The notes under the pieces: generated by a model
Databases searched by the model: none
What the model was told of the DNA's origin: nothing
Seen by the model: only the letters and a program-made list of their open reading frames with translations
Shown here: piece after piece, positions 21,631-36,600 of the stretch
How positions within the stretch are numbered: position 1 is the stretch's first letter
How the letters are laid out: the number at the start of each line of letters is the position of its first letter
Program-made: the position numbers and the translations under genes
NCBI GenBank assembly: GCA_916610825.1
Contig: CAKAJK010000011.1
Location: forward strand, 1 to 64,000
DNA: 64,000 nucleotides
Source: Haliclystus octoradiatus
Taxonomy: Eukaryota > Cnidaria > Staurozoa > Stauromedusae > Haliclystidae
Direction of reading: 5' to 3'

Positions 21631-24600
21631 GTATGTACTGTAATATAATAAACGCTATTCAATGGAACGTTCACGGAGAACAGATGATGTCAAAGAAATA
21701 TAATGGTAGGATCACACCACTTGAACATTCGCTGATTTTTACACTAAATTTTTATTTATACTACTTATTTATTAACATTGGTTGATTGATATCAATTTTT
21801 AGCCGAAACAGAAACGTAAAGGTCGACCTAGTAAAAAACAGCAATACACATGTTCCTCTTGTAATGTAAGTTTGTTTTAAATTGTTCCACTCACGTTGCA
21901 TTATAATTTTCATCAAATCATAATAACAAATTGATTATTATGTTTATCTCTTTCTATTACGACAGCAACGAGGACATAGGTCAAATGCATGTACAAACAG
22001 ACCAAATCAAGTCGGAAATCAGGTTGGTTCCATGTACCGATCAAATATTACAATACTTCCATATAAGTTGATAATAAACTAAAATCATTGATACCAACCA
22101 GTCTTTTTACATAACGTCAATATTTTGAAATTTATCGAACGAAGAAGTTTGTATATTTTGTACCATTGTCTAAAAGCACATGCAATATCCATCTCCCTAA
22201 AATGGTCTACCGTTTCAATGTATCTTAATTTAACAACCTATGTGATATCCCATCTTTTCAATATACTGCAATCGATGCCTACCTGTGTAGCACGACCAGC
22301 TTTCTCTAGGGACCGTTTTAACTTCAAAAAAATTTTCTATTCAGTATGTAATTTATTATTATCATATTATAATTCTAAATACTTGTATTACCAATGACAG
22401 TAACATATAACTGCATTTTAGACGATTAATAATTATCTCCACTTCTTTTCATCTTCATTAACGCAGAGTCAAAGTAAAATTCCACCTGTAGTAATATAGG
22501 AATTGATTATATAAAGTATATTTCAAATAGTTATATTATATTTTATTTACTTTTAATTCATTTAGGGCGTTCCACTAATCAACCAACCAGCGGCCTCTTC
22601 TGTTCATGTAAGTCCTCAGGCAGGAGCATCTAGTGGTACAACTTCTGTAAGTTAATGTCTTCTGCTAATTCTCTTATGTCTAAAATAATTGACTTACCTG
22701 TTGATTAGGTCACCTGTTTCTACTAGCCAATTATTCAATTCCATCTGTAGTGATATAGGAATTAATTACATGAAGAATATTTCAAATGGTATCCTATATT
22801 TTATTTACTTTTAATTCATTTAGGGTGTTCCACTAATCAACCAACCAGCGGCCTCTTCTGTTCATGTAAGTCCTCAGGCAGGAACTTCTGGTGGTTCATC
22901 TATTGTAAGTGACTGTCTTCTGTACTTAATTCTCTAATGTCTAACATAATTATAGACTTACCTGTTGATTAGGTCACCTGTTTCTACTAGCCATTTATTC
23001 AATTCCATCTGTAGTGATATAGGAATTAATTACATGAAGAATATTTCTAATGGTATCTTATATTTTATTTACTTTTAATTCATTTAGGGTGTTCCACTAA
23101 TCAACCAACCAGGGGCCTCTTCTGTTCATGTAAGTCCTCAGGCAGGAACTTCTGGTGGTTCATCTATTGTAAGTGACTGTCTTCTGTACTTAATTCTCTG
23201 ATGTCTAACATAATTATAGACTTACCTGTTAATTAGGTCGCCTGTTTGTACTAGCCATTTATTCAATTCCACCTGTAGCGATATAGGAATTAATTACACG
23301 AAGAATATTTCAAATGGTATATTATATTTTATTTACTTTTAATTCATTTAGGGTATTCCATTAATCAACCAACCAGGGGCCTTTTCTGTTCATGTAAGTC
23401 CTCAGGCAGGAGAATCTGGTGGTACAGCTTCTGTAAGTTAATGTCTTCTGCTAATTCTCTTATGTCTAAAATAATTGACTTACCTGTTAATTAGGTCACC
23501 TGTTTCTACTAGCCATTTATTCAATTCCATCTGTAGTGATATAGGAATTAATTACATGAAGAATATTTAAAATGGAATCTTAAATTTTATTTACTTTTAA
23601 TTCATTTAGGGTGTTCCATTAATCAACCAACCAGGGGCCTATTCTGTTCATGTAAGTCCTCAGGCAGGAGCATCTGGTGGTACAACTTCTGTAAGTTACT
23701 GTCTTCTGCTAATACTCTTATGTCTAAAATAATTGACTTACCTGTTGATTATGTCGCCTGTTTGTACTAGCCATTTATTCAATTCCATCTGTAGTGAAAT
23801 AGGAATTAATTACATGAAGAATATTTCAAATGGTATATTATATTTTATTTACTTTTAATTCATTTAGGGTGTTCCATTAATCAACCAACCAGCGGCCTCT
23901 TCTGTTCTTGTAAGTCCTCAGGCAGGAACTTCTGGTGGTTCATCTTTTGTAAGTGAATGTATTCTCTACTTAAATCTCTAATGTCTAACATAGTTATAGA
24001 CTTACCTGTTAATTAGGTCACCTGTTTGTACTAGCCATTTATTCAATTCCATCTGTAGTGATATAGGAATTAATTACATGAAGAATATTTCAAATGAATC
24101 TTATATTTTATTTACTTTTAATTCATTTAGGGTGTTCCATTAATCAACCAACCAGCGGCCTCTTCTGTTCATGTAAGTCCTCAGGCAGGAACTTCTGGTG
24201 GTTCATCTTTTGTAAGTGAATGTATTCTCTACTTAAATCTCTAATGTCTAACATAGTTATAGACTTACCTGTTAATTAGGTCACCTGTTTGTACTAGCCA
24301 TTTATTCAATTCCATCTGTAGTGATATAGGAATTAATTACATGAAGAATATTTCAAATGAATCTTATATTTTATTTACTTTTAATTCATTTAGGGTGTTC
24401 CATTAATCAACCAACCAGCGGCCTCTTCTGTTCATGTAAGTCCTCAGGCAGGAACTTCTGGTGGTTCATCTTTTGTAAGTTAATGTCTTCTCTACTGAAA
24501 TCTCTAATGTCTAACATATTTATAGACTTACCTGTTAATTAGGTCACCTGTTTGTACTAGCCATTTATTCAATTCCACCTGTAGTGATATAGGAATTAAT

Positions 24601-27600
24601 TACATGAAGAATATTTCAAATGGTATATTATATTTTATTTACTTTTAATTCATTTAGGGTGTTCCATTAATCAACCAACCAGGGGCCTCTTCTGTTCATG
24701 TAAGTCCTCAGGCAGGAGCATCTGGTGGTACAGCTTCTGTAAGTTAATGTCTTCTGCTAATTCTCTTATGTCTAAAATAATTGACTTACCTGTTAATTAG
24801 GTCACCTGTTTCTACTAGCCATTTATTCAATTCCATCTGTAGTGATATAGGAATTAATTACATGAAGAATATTTGAAATGGTATCTTATATTTTATTTAC
24901 TTTTAATTCATTTAGGGTGTTCCATTAATCAACCAACCAGGGGCCTATTCTGTTCATGTAAGTCCTCAGGCAGGAGCATCTGGTGGTACAACTTCTGTAA
25001 GTTACTGTCTTCTGCCAATTCTCTTATGTCTAAAATAATTGACTTACCTGAAGATTAGGTCGCCTGTTTCTACTAGCCATTTATTCAATTCCATCTGAAG
25101 TGATATAGGAATTAATTGCACAAAGAATATTTCAAATGGTATCTTATATTTTATTTACTTTTCATTCATTTAGAGTGTTCCATTAATCAACCAACCGGGG
25201 GCCTCTTCTGATCATGTAAGTCCTCAGGCAGGAGCTTCTGGTGGTTCAACTTCTGTAAGTTAATGTCTTCTGTACTTAATTCTCTAATGTCTAACATAAT
25301 TATAGACTTACCTGTTAATTATGTCACCTGTTTCTACTAGCCATTTATTCAATCCCATCTGAAATGATATAGGAATTAATTACATGAAGAATATTTCAAA
25401 TGGAATCTTATATTTTATTTACTTTTAATTCATTTAGGGTGTTCCATTAATCAACCAACCAGGGGCCTCTTCTGTTCATGTAAGTCCTCAGGCAGGAGCA
25501 TCTGGTGGTACAGCTTCTGTAAGTTAATGTCTTCTGCTAATTCTCTTATGTCTAAAATAATTGACTTACCTGTTGAGTAGGTCACCTGTTTCTACTAGCC
25601 ATTTATTCAATTCCATCTGTAGTGATATAGGAATTAATTACATGAAGAATATTTAAAATGGTATCTTATATTTTATTTACTTTTAATTCATTTAGAGTGT
25701 TCCATTAATCAACCAACCGGGGGCCTCTTCTGATCATGTAAGTCCTCAGACAGGAGCTTCTGGTGGTTCAACTTCTGTAAGTTAATGTCTTCTGTACTTA
25801 ATTCTCTAATGTCTAACATAATTATAGACTTACCTGTTAATTATGTCACCTGTTTCTACTAGCCATTTATTCAATTCCATCTGAAATGATATAGGAATAA
25901 ATTACATGAAGAATATTTTAAATGGCATATTATATTTTATTTACTTTTAATTCATTTAGTGTGTTCCATTAATCAACCAACCAGGGACCTCTTCTGTTAA
26001 TGTAAGTCCTCAGGCAGGAGCCTCTGGAGGTACCACATTTTTGGTAAGCTAACAACTCTAATTAATTAACACCACTCGCTTACCCTTTGAAAATAGAACC
26101 ACTTTGTACCATCTTGTTATTAAATTTTACTTGTAACTAGGTTTATGATGGCATAAATAAATATGATTTCAATACTTTATTATATTTTGTTGATGTTTTA
26201 ATTCACTTAGGGTGTTGATGTTAGCGACATACCTGTAATATACGGAGGAATCAACGCAAAATGTGTAAGTTGTTATCAGACATGCTTATCACATACAATC
26301 ATTCAAATCCTGTTTGTCCAACCATCATTCTATGCCAGCCATAAATGTACCTAACTTGCAACAAATTTAGAATGTATTATGGGCTTCATTACTATTATTT
26401 TGAATATTTCACGTGAATTTAGTTCATTTTTTATTTGTTTAGGATGTAAATTTAAGCCGCATCCTTCAAACTCACCAAGCAATTACCAGAACACATGTAA
26501 GTTACGCACTGATATATACACATACAAACTCATCAAAATGCCATATTTAATCACATACAACCATTGCATATCTGTTACTAATGCCAGCTCCCTGTATACT
26601 ATGACAATTTCAATAAATATTGACTGACTACTTCTTTCATAGAATACAACTGGCAGTGGAAACCACCACCAGCCTGCACCATTACAACAGCATCCCACAT
26701 TATCCGTAAGTTTCATCTTTCATAATAATAATATTGCAACACAGCCTCTATACATTCATATCTGTCATAACAGGCATTTCCTGCTAATTTTATATTCTTC
26801 AATTGTATCGTAATGAAATCAAAACTTTTTATAAACTATTAAATAATGCGTGCAACATATGGTTGATGCTTAAAGATATATATTGTATTTCTATTTTCAT
26901 TTTATTCATTTAGGGTAGTGCTGTCTCACATCAAAACAATGCTGTCTCTAACCAAAGCAATAATGTATCTCAACAAAATCATTGTGTTTCACATCAAAAT
27001 CATGATCCCACACTTTTTGCAGTGAGTATTTTATGTTTTCAGTTACAGTACAGTGTAACTTGCATAAATTTTTCAATAATTAAGATTGTATTTATCCAAC
27101 TTTGCACTTTACATTTACACTTACAAATTTGAATTGTTTAACAAATAAAATTGTTGATCCAGTTTCAAAGCCATGTTGCAAATAAGCGGCAATTTCACTG
27201 CACTACACTGTTTTTTATTTTAATTTTTCCAGGGATTACAACATGTACCAATTAATCCATTAGATCAAGATGATGGTCACGGTCCACCTCAAATGTGCAG
27301 TGTTTGTAAGATGGTAACAACAGAAGGAAATCCTTTGCAATTTGCCATTTTGCAAGCACCCCTGCGACGACATCACCTTGGAGATTTCAGTGCTCAAAAG
27401 CCAGGAAATGTAGCATGTCACAAATGCAAGGCTATGCTAAGCAACACAACAATCAATTGGGTCAACTCATGGCAATCACAACTTTGGTCGATTTTATCTG
27501 ATCATACACAGTGCAAAGATGTGGAAAAATTTGTGCAGTTCATACCATTTTCCATTCGTGTAGCGTGGATTGCTGCAATGCCACTAATCTCACCAACAAT

Positions 27601-30600
27601 AAAACAGTATTGGGGTGATATGCCAAATTTTAATGATGTGACACTCAAAGTAAAGAATATGAAAAAAGATCTGTACAGCTATAAAATAGCTAAAATGAAA
27701 AAAACATTAAACAAAAATCCATTTACTGAAGTGAGTATCATACTTTAAAAATCAGTAAAATCAAAACAATTGCTGTGCTTCAATTTAAACTACCAACTAT
27801 TTTTTACTTCAGGTTCGTTGTCCTGCAGGCTGCTCCCGCTTTCCTGACGATTTGTTCAGAAATCGGTTGAAATCTGTGCCAGCTAACAATTATTTGCATA
27901 CCGTCGCAAAAGTCGTGAAGCAGCTTCAACCAACTATCAACAAATTGTCATGTGCAAGACCAGACTTCCCCAGGTCCTTTAAACTATTAGATTGGAGATG
28001 TTCTCCAAGCTTGATCATCAATAAGAATGGCCTTAGTGTGTTAGTTTGTCATGAAAGGTATGTATTGAAATGTATTGAAAGCACCACATACAATGATCTA
28101 TGCTCCATCTATAAACATGTTTTAGATACACCATCCTATCCAATTAGAAATTAACTTATATAAATAATCAAAATTGATACCAAATAGGAACGTCAAACCT
28201 GCTAAAACAGTTGTATCTATATCGCAGACACCTGTCAAAAATTTAACAATGTTTAATTGTGATGTTCAATGAATGCTGCACATATAAAGTTGCTCGCTTT
28301 ATCTACCTGTCCTAGCTACAAGTTACATTAGCTTTTAACTGTATTCCTTTTATTATTATTCTAGGTTTCACGATTCAAAACAGAAGCTAATACACCTCAA
28401 CACACATCCAGTGTATAATAATGTCCCTCCAACAAGCCTTGATGACTTAGCACCTGTAGTTATTGCTCCAAATCTTGTACGCAAGGGGAAGGGCAATAGT
28501 AGTAATTCCACCTATGATGTTGTGACGATGAGAGGAAATAATGCTGGGTTGAGTACCTTTCAAATCAAAACGCCATTCCACAACGAAAATCCAACTGCTG
28601 AAGACCGACTCACGTATGGCATGGTTCTCAATGAACGTGACGACATCAGAAGATTCCTCAAACAAAACCCACATCTTCCTGACAACTTCATTGAGGACCA
28701 TGTCCAAGATTATGTCAACAGCAGTATAACACCAACAGATGGTTCCTACATCACCTCTGACGATGCCCTAAAAATGAACAACCTCATTCAAGAAAATCAC
28801 GCATCTACAGAATCACATAATCGACTCCATACATTTATTCCAGTTGTCCATTCTACAGTAAATTCATCTGGCACAAACCACATTTCAATACCAAAGGTAA
28901 GAACATTTGACAAACAAATTCACTTGTGTTTGTAAATTTTTATAGATCCCATATAGCAATTGATTTTCAACTTTCAATTTTCAGTGCAACAACAGTAACC
29001 TACAAGTTGGAAATATTCCTTATGGATCACTGTCACGTTTGGTCGTTGATGCCCTTGCGCATGTATCCTCCTTGAGAGAAGAATGCAATTCCAATCTATG
29101 CAAACTAGTCTCACCACAACAACAAGACCTCAAACATCTAATAACAACTGCTTTACATCTAAGCAAGAAGGCATTATCATTTGGAGGAAATCTCCCATCT
29201 TCCTTTGTTACAAAATTGACAACCTTTGACGGCAGCCTTCGTCAATATGTGTACACTATTGATAACACTCTTAACGTCATCAAATCCCTTACTTTGGTGC
29301 TATCAAAATTTGTCGGCAATGTCAGTGTAACAGCATTTAATTATCAAGGCATTCCAAATACAACCGACAAGAACATTCTCTTCTTAGACAGGTACGCTTA
29401 AAAAGATCAAAATTTCTAACATCATATATAGTAAAATATCAATTCTCATACATACCTTGTATTTTCAGGACCTCCATTCCTCTTCGAAGTCGGACTGATG
29501 GCCATTTTAAAGATACTATCGACTGCAACGGAAAAAAGTAAAGCATTATAAAATCATCAGCACATTCCATACTAAATTAAAAAAATAACTTTCAATAACT
29601 TATTGCACTTTTATCATAGGTTTGTCAAGTTATGGGCTGCAGGTGTGCAGATAAATGCTGCAGATATGAGTGACTACAAATATCGTGTTGGCTTCAAATG
29701 GGAAGCACACATGCCATGGCAAAGTGATGTAGATGTACGTCTTCCTTTTGGATTTGGCATCTATGTGGAACAAATTAAGGACATCGACCATTACAAGGAG
29801 GCGATGAGACGATCTGGTGGACAGGACAAAATCATGTGCCACACCCACAAGAAATATCTAATACCAGGTTTGCAACATTACTTCAAACCTTTTTCCCTCT
29901 AATTTTCTCATGTTACTGAAAATGCCTGTGTAACAGTTGGTCATTTGATTTCGGTTACAGCTAAACGTCAAACAAAGCATTGTTGTCATAATCAACACAA
30001 TGGCACGAATCAGCCAGTTGCAATCGTGTTACAATGTCCACACGATTTCCCTCATCGTTATCAGTGTCAGGTAAACATATCTTACAAATCACAACATTTC
30101 AAAATTGTTTTCATCAATTAAAATCCAACAATTTGCTTTCTATCAAGGTATCCATTTGCAGAGCATGTGCACGGGCACCCATATTAACATATCCTCTCCT
30201 TCTTGAGCCATTTAATCAACCGCCACCTGTCCCTGTTCCTAATCCAACAGATAGTGACAGTGATTCTGATATTGATCAAATTGCTGTTAATGATGATGAC
30301 GATGATGATCCCATGCAAAATTTTGATTATTTTCATGGGACACTAAATCACATGCTACCTGATGCTGAGATGACAGATGGAACTCCTCGTGTATCTTGCT
30401 CAGGTTAGTAGTTTTCAGATCTCAATTTAAAGCATAGCAAAATTTCAAATGATTGACTATTACAATTGATTATTTTCGTTGTATCTTTAGAGTACACATC
30501 TGCATCTACATCAGGTCATTTTGTATTAAACAGCAATTTAAACTGCAATCTATCATCCCCTTCTGCTGGAAAACAGCCAGTTCATACGGCGCAAATTATA

Positions 30601-33600
30601 CAAAACTTGGCATCAATGAACCAAGACACATCAATGCCACTGCTATTCCCAGAAGCAGTAGTACTTCCTCGTATTTTCCATAGAGAGGTAAGAGCATCAC
30701 ATACTTCATACAACAAAAAGAATAATTTTGATTAAAATTATAAACAATCACTTGATATATTCACCCCACAGGTCAATGGTGCTGTTGTTGGTGCATTGCC
30801 CTCTGCTATGTACAACCCTAATTTCAAGTCTAGTATTCATTTGGCAAACATGGAATCACACATGTCTGTTCGACTCCATGACTTGTCATTACTAACTGCT
30901 ACTGATAACCAGTATCAGAATTGGGCATTCTCGGTAAGTACACACTTTTCAGTGATTATCGTTGTTCTTTTAGTGAGCTTCTTGTTAATATAATTGTTAT
31001 CAATCTGTTCACCTTCTTTTAGGTTCGCACAAATAGAGAATTAAATAGTAACAATGCAACAGTTTTAGTTAAAAAAGGAATGGAATCACTGGATAAAAAA
31101 AATTCCCCTACTCTGGCATCAAAAGATCATAACCATCTGCCATTTGGTGAACGTGACTCAAAAATTCAGGCGAATAGGTTATGCGCCCAGCAACGTGATG
31201 AAGGTGGATGGTCATATTTTATTACAGACACCGCCAATGACATGGAAACGTATGGATTAAAACCCATACGCCTTGCAATCCAGAGACATCACATGTATGA
31301 ATTACAATCATAAACCACACTTCAAAAAAACAATTTCATTTTCTAAATTTCATATGTCATATAAATCGATTTCACATATTTTACAGTGACAAATCACCCG
31401 TTGAGTTGAAGAACATCATGTCCTCGTTTAGAAGCCTTCTCTGCAGGGTATGGGAACGATCCTCCTTTTGGCATTGGAAATGGCGAATTCATAGCGATGA
31501 ACAAGGATTAGGTGAAGTGATTGGTAAGTACTGCATTTTATCATTTTATTAATACTTAATTGTGTAGTATTTATGCATTTGTCTCACTATGCTTTTTCAA
31601 TTATTAGGAGCGTTTTATCGCTATGAATTCCAGTCAACCGGTGCTGAGGGAGGTAAGCCCCATATCCACGGAGGAGTGACTACTAAACGAGAAGACTTTA
31701 AAATCACTCACGAACGAATAATATGCCGCGCTTATGACCTTGCAAAATTGGGAATAAAAGAACTGCTGGAAATCGGATTGATTGAAAACCTTGATGATTT
31801 GTACGAAAAAATTGAGCTGGCAGACAGACTGCAAAATCATGACTGTGAGAAAGGTAACAAATTTGATTTCCTCATTTTAACACCCTATAAACCTATTGTA
31901 AATTAATCAACATTATTCTCATGAAGACTTTTAACTTTTTAGGTGGAGGCAGGTGCATGAAATTAATTGATGCAGACGGTAATAAAAAATGTCGTGTATT
32001 CAAAAATCCACCATCGAATGAATACTCAGAGCGTGTCCGCTGCAATCCATACAGCGTTGAGGTACTACAAGTAATGCTACGACTTCAATTAGCATATGTA
32101 GATCCTAACGGAGACCTTCAACCAAGCAGACATTTTCTGCCAATAAAATATCAATTTCCTGCACATCCAGATGAGACGTTCAGTCCAACCGAACCCCTCA
32201 ATTTTCTGGCTCTGTGCTCTGCAAGCAATATTCAAGTTATGGATTCAAGAATTCTCTATTCTTATGTGACAAAGTATTGCAGTGGCGTCAACGACATGCG
32301 CTCTGTCGACATCAGACACCGCAAAGGTCAATCTCAACTTGATGTCCACCCAAGAACGTTGGACCACAATAAGATAGAAAGTCATCGGTAAGAGTCAACC
32401 GACTTAATTTTCTAGAACAATTAAACACAACATAAAATTCAGTTCATCACTTTTTAATTTTCTTACACAGGCGTTTTGCAGCTATGCAACATTCCTCGTT
32501 GCAAAGGGAAATTTGCATCACAGAAATGTTATGGTTTATGTTGGATTTAGACTTCGTTCAATCCACGGTTGATTTCTGTCATATCAACACTTTTCCAAAA
32601 GATAGGAGATACTATTTAAAAAAGTTCAGCAGTCAACCACCTGCCTCTACTTTTGATGAGCATGGTCAACAGAATGCAGTTTCAAAACGCACTGCTTTGC
32701 CCGAGTGGAGACAACACAGCCCTGGTCAGGTAAGGGTTTAACTTTGCACAACTACATGCAACATTTCATTAGCGACATCTACGTTATCAAAACATTTATA
32801 TTGTCTTCTTAATTTTTAGATTGCAATATTGAATGATTATCTCACGGGGAACATATGCCTGGATGAAACAATGGCCTTTTCCCTTCGCCCACCTGAGTTG
32901 CATTCAATTGATTTGCTAGAAATATATGGTCAGTGTTTTACCAGAAAAACAGTTAAAAACTTTCCTACAACTTTACGTTGTTATAAAGATGCACCTTGGA
33001 TTGCTGCCAACTGCGCACAGGTAACATACAGTTCAACAAATAATACAAATAAATTTAACATGTGTCCACAGATAGGCCTAACATTTTTTCATAACTAATT
33101 TATTCATTATTAGGTCAAGATACGATATGCGCATCTAGACGATGTTCTACATTTTGTGTTGAACCAAGTCAACAGATATGTTCCAGGTATGGTAGTTGTT
33201 CCACATTGATAATATGTCACATTCACATCCTACATATTGTATTTCAAATTCTATATACTTTATTGAATATCGTATCTTTCACATAGGTCGCAATGAACTT
33301 CTAGATATTCTAAATGAGTTGTGCACAGAAAGAGATCTTAGTCAGTGTTTTGAAGATCAAACCTGGTCAATTCAGTTCCGTCGATTCGTGGACATTTCAA
33401 CAGACCGAAGAACTGTCGTAGTCTTCACTCCTGTTACACCTGAAGATGCCTCAGTATTCCTTAATCACTTAGTACTTACAATGGGAAGGTTTAATAACGA
33501 ATGGGACCTGTTTTCTACTTCAAGAGATATGACAGAGGTAAGTAACTTTATATTGAAACTACAAGAAAACTACAATCTCGTTCATCCAAATTAATATTTA

Positions 33601-36600
33601 TATCAAATTACTCACCTAGGTTTTTCATCGATGTGGACTTATTCCAGATGATTTGCTTGTCACTTCAGATGACATTGATGTTATTTTGAAGAGGTACATA
33701 CTCGAACAGTTGGATTTCCAACCATTGAAAAGGAAAGAATTTCAGAAATTCATTCTACTTGCAGATCAACGTATGTAGCCTATGTAATACGTGTACCTAA
33801 AAATTCATTAATAAGCAAATCTACATTACTATTCCTTGCTGATTTATACCCTTAGAATTGAGATTCCATTTCCTCCATGCAAATGTGCAGCTTCCACCAC
33901 CAATTGTCAGCAATGAAGAACTATCTGCAATACAACATCAACACATTGCAGAAGTTCTCAAAACTCGGTTGGAAGCAGCCTTAACTAATCTACAAAGAGA
34001 AAACCTGCCAAACATGCCATCAATGCAGCAACTGATGACAGGATTACCTACTCCTTACGTGGCATCACCTGGAACGTACTTGGGACAAACTGCAGCATCT
34101 ATACAAGAACAGCAATATGCAACCCAGACGTAAGTTAACTCACAGGGTATAATAATTATACACATAAACGCACATGCTTCTATAACTTATCCCATTTTTT
34201 GTTTTAATTTTTTTTGCAGATCAATTCATCTTATTGATCAATTTCTGGCAAACACCAGCACACAAACCAGCCAATGTGCACATGTTTTTGTAGGCCCTCC
34301 TGGATCTGGCAAATCTCGTCTATTGCTAGTCACAATGTTGCATGTAATCAGCAAGGGTGTCACATGCATGCTCACTTCTTCCACTGCCAGCAGAGCTAGA
34401 AATATGGGCGGAGAGCATGCCCACTTCCTATTTAGCATTCCTGTGAATGATGCCATTGTTGACTGTGTTGCACTTACGGCAAAGTTAGCTTATCAAGCAC
34501 TAATGAATAACCCTGTTAAATTTCATGCTTTGAAAGCTACCAAAGTTTTATTCATTGAAGAATTGGGAATGTTTTCGTCTGAACTGTTGACAGAAATGGA
34601 CACAATCTTAAAAATGGTACATGGTAATGCGCTACCCTTTGGTGGTGTCTACGTAGTAGCGTCTGGAGACCATTGTCAGTTGCAGCCTGTCCAGGTATGA
34701 TAGCAATTACTAAGTTTACATTGAAAGTCTGCTTCAAACAATTCTTTCAACTATTAATCATTTTTATCAATTGTTGTAGGGACAAAATGTGTGGTTGGGA
34801 TCACATATGTTCTTAAATTTCAAGGTCATACCTTTGCAGGAACAGGTAACTTCATAAGTTCATTCAATCTATCATAGATCATCAATCTCATACCAACTCA
34901 TAATCCTCTCACATTTATATTAGGTACGAAGTTCGTCAGATCCCATTCTACAAAATGTGAATTCCATGCTCAGAATGCACCTTTCGCCGTCTGAGTGCCA
35001 ACAGCTTGCGGAAGACGTCATTAATAACTCAAGTCACTATGCCAGTTGGGATGATGTTCCTTCTGACATGCTTCGGATTGTTTCTACGAAGAAAGCAAAA
35101 CAATCAATTACAAATGCATTTATTCAAAATGCGAAAACAAACCATTCTGGCTTTACATCATATGCAAGTAATGAGATTGAACTTTCGCCCTCGAACTGGC
35201 AGATCACTAATAGAACAGATGTTCGATCGAAGTTGAATTACAGCTGTTTAGAGCCTGAAGAACTGTTCATTTATGTAGGTACGTGAGTATCAATCATTGT
35301 TTTAAAACATATTCATTGCTCAATGCATAACATCTTCAATGCAAGATATTTATCTTTTACAAGCACCTGTTTATTCATTTTTCAGGACAAACGTTAAGAA
35401 TCACATTCAACAAAACAACACCTTTAGGTGTATGCTACACACAAGGAGATCTTGTCGAAGTGCTTTCTTTTTCCCAATTGGACAATTCTGTAACTGTAAA
35501 ATTCAAAGGACAATGCAACAACAACCTAACAGCAATGTTCAAGCCGCAGTGTTGCAAAGGCATCGTAAACTACTTTAAAACTGGCAGAGCACGAAGAAAA
35601 CAGTTACCATTCCGGTAAGTAACTGATTAACTTTCCAATGCAATTCCTCCCACACTTCTGAGCACATAAATCCACATAAACGATGTTTATCACATAAAAA
35701 TATTTTTACATTTAGATACCATATATGTGACACTATCCATGGCTGCATTGGAGAAACTGTTAATGCAGTTGCAACCCAGTTGTCCGATAACAAGGACAGT
35801 ATGTTCAAACTGTGGGAGCGGGAGCAGCTCCTTGTTCTCGTTTCCAGAGTTAGATCTTTAAAAGATATATATTTTGTTGGTGACAAAAATCCAAACAAAG
35901 CAGCAATCGCTCAAGTAAGTACCATTACCTACAAATAGTTTATACTAATTGATAAAAAATAATTGACAAATGATAATTAAAATATTATTTCTTTATTCTA
36001 TTTAGATCTCTGCCATATCGTCTCATGTATTTACTTCCACTACAGAAGTAATTTACAAGTTATCATTGCGTAACAACACTCATGCAATTTTCTTCAAGGA
36101 TCATGTAATTACACCACCTTTGCCTGCAGTGTTTATCCTGCAAAGCACACCAAATAAAAACATGTTTAAAATTGGCAATACCAATAACATATATCTTGAA
36201 TTGCACAAGCAAAACACAAGTCTTGCCAGTCAGCACCAGACCAACCGCCCTTGGAAAGTTTTTGTGCTGGTTACCAATTGGCAATGCACTGAAATCAAAT
36301 CCTGCTATAACGCAATGCAACTGCAATCAATGTGGAGATCATCCTTATCACAATCATGCACGATGTCTCCACAGTTGATAATTGAAAAAACCAATTTATT
36401 ACCAAATCAGGAACAACTGAAAATCCAATTTCTTAACCAGGTATGTAGGCCCTGCCATCAACCATTAACGCTGAATTTAACATGTTACCTTACCATATCA
36501 TATCACTTTAAAAGTAAAGATCATTTGCTGAAAATATTTAATTTGCCATATTTTGTTTAAATTAAATTCAAGAACCATTTATTCTTTCAAGTGGAAACAA

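Noticed and set aside
22467..22487. Extra 21 bp exon of RepHel (SQSKIPP)
   Set aside because: The acceptor is fair but the donor GTAGTA is weak and the matching stretch is intronic in the other repeat units; the frame works without it.
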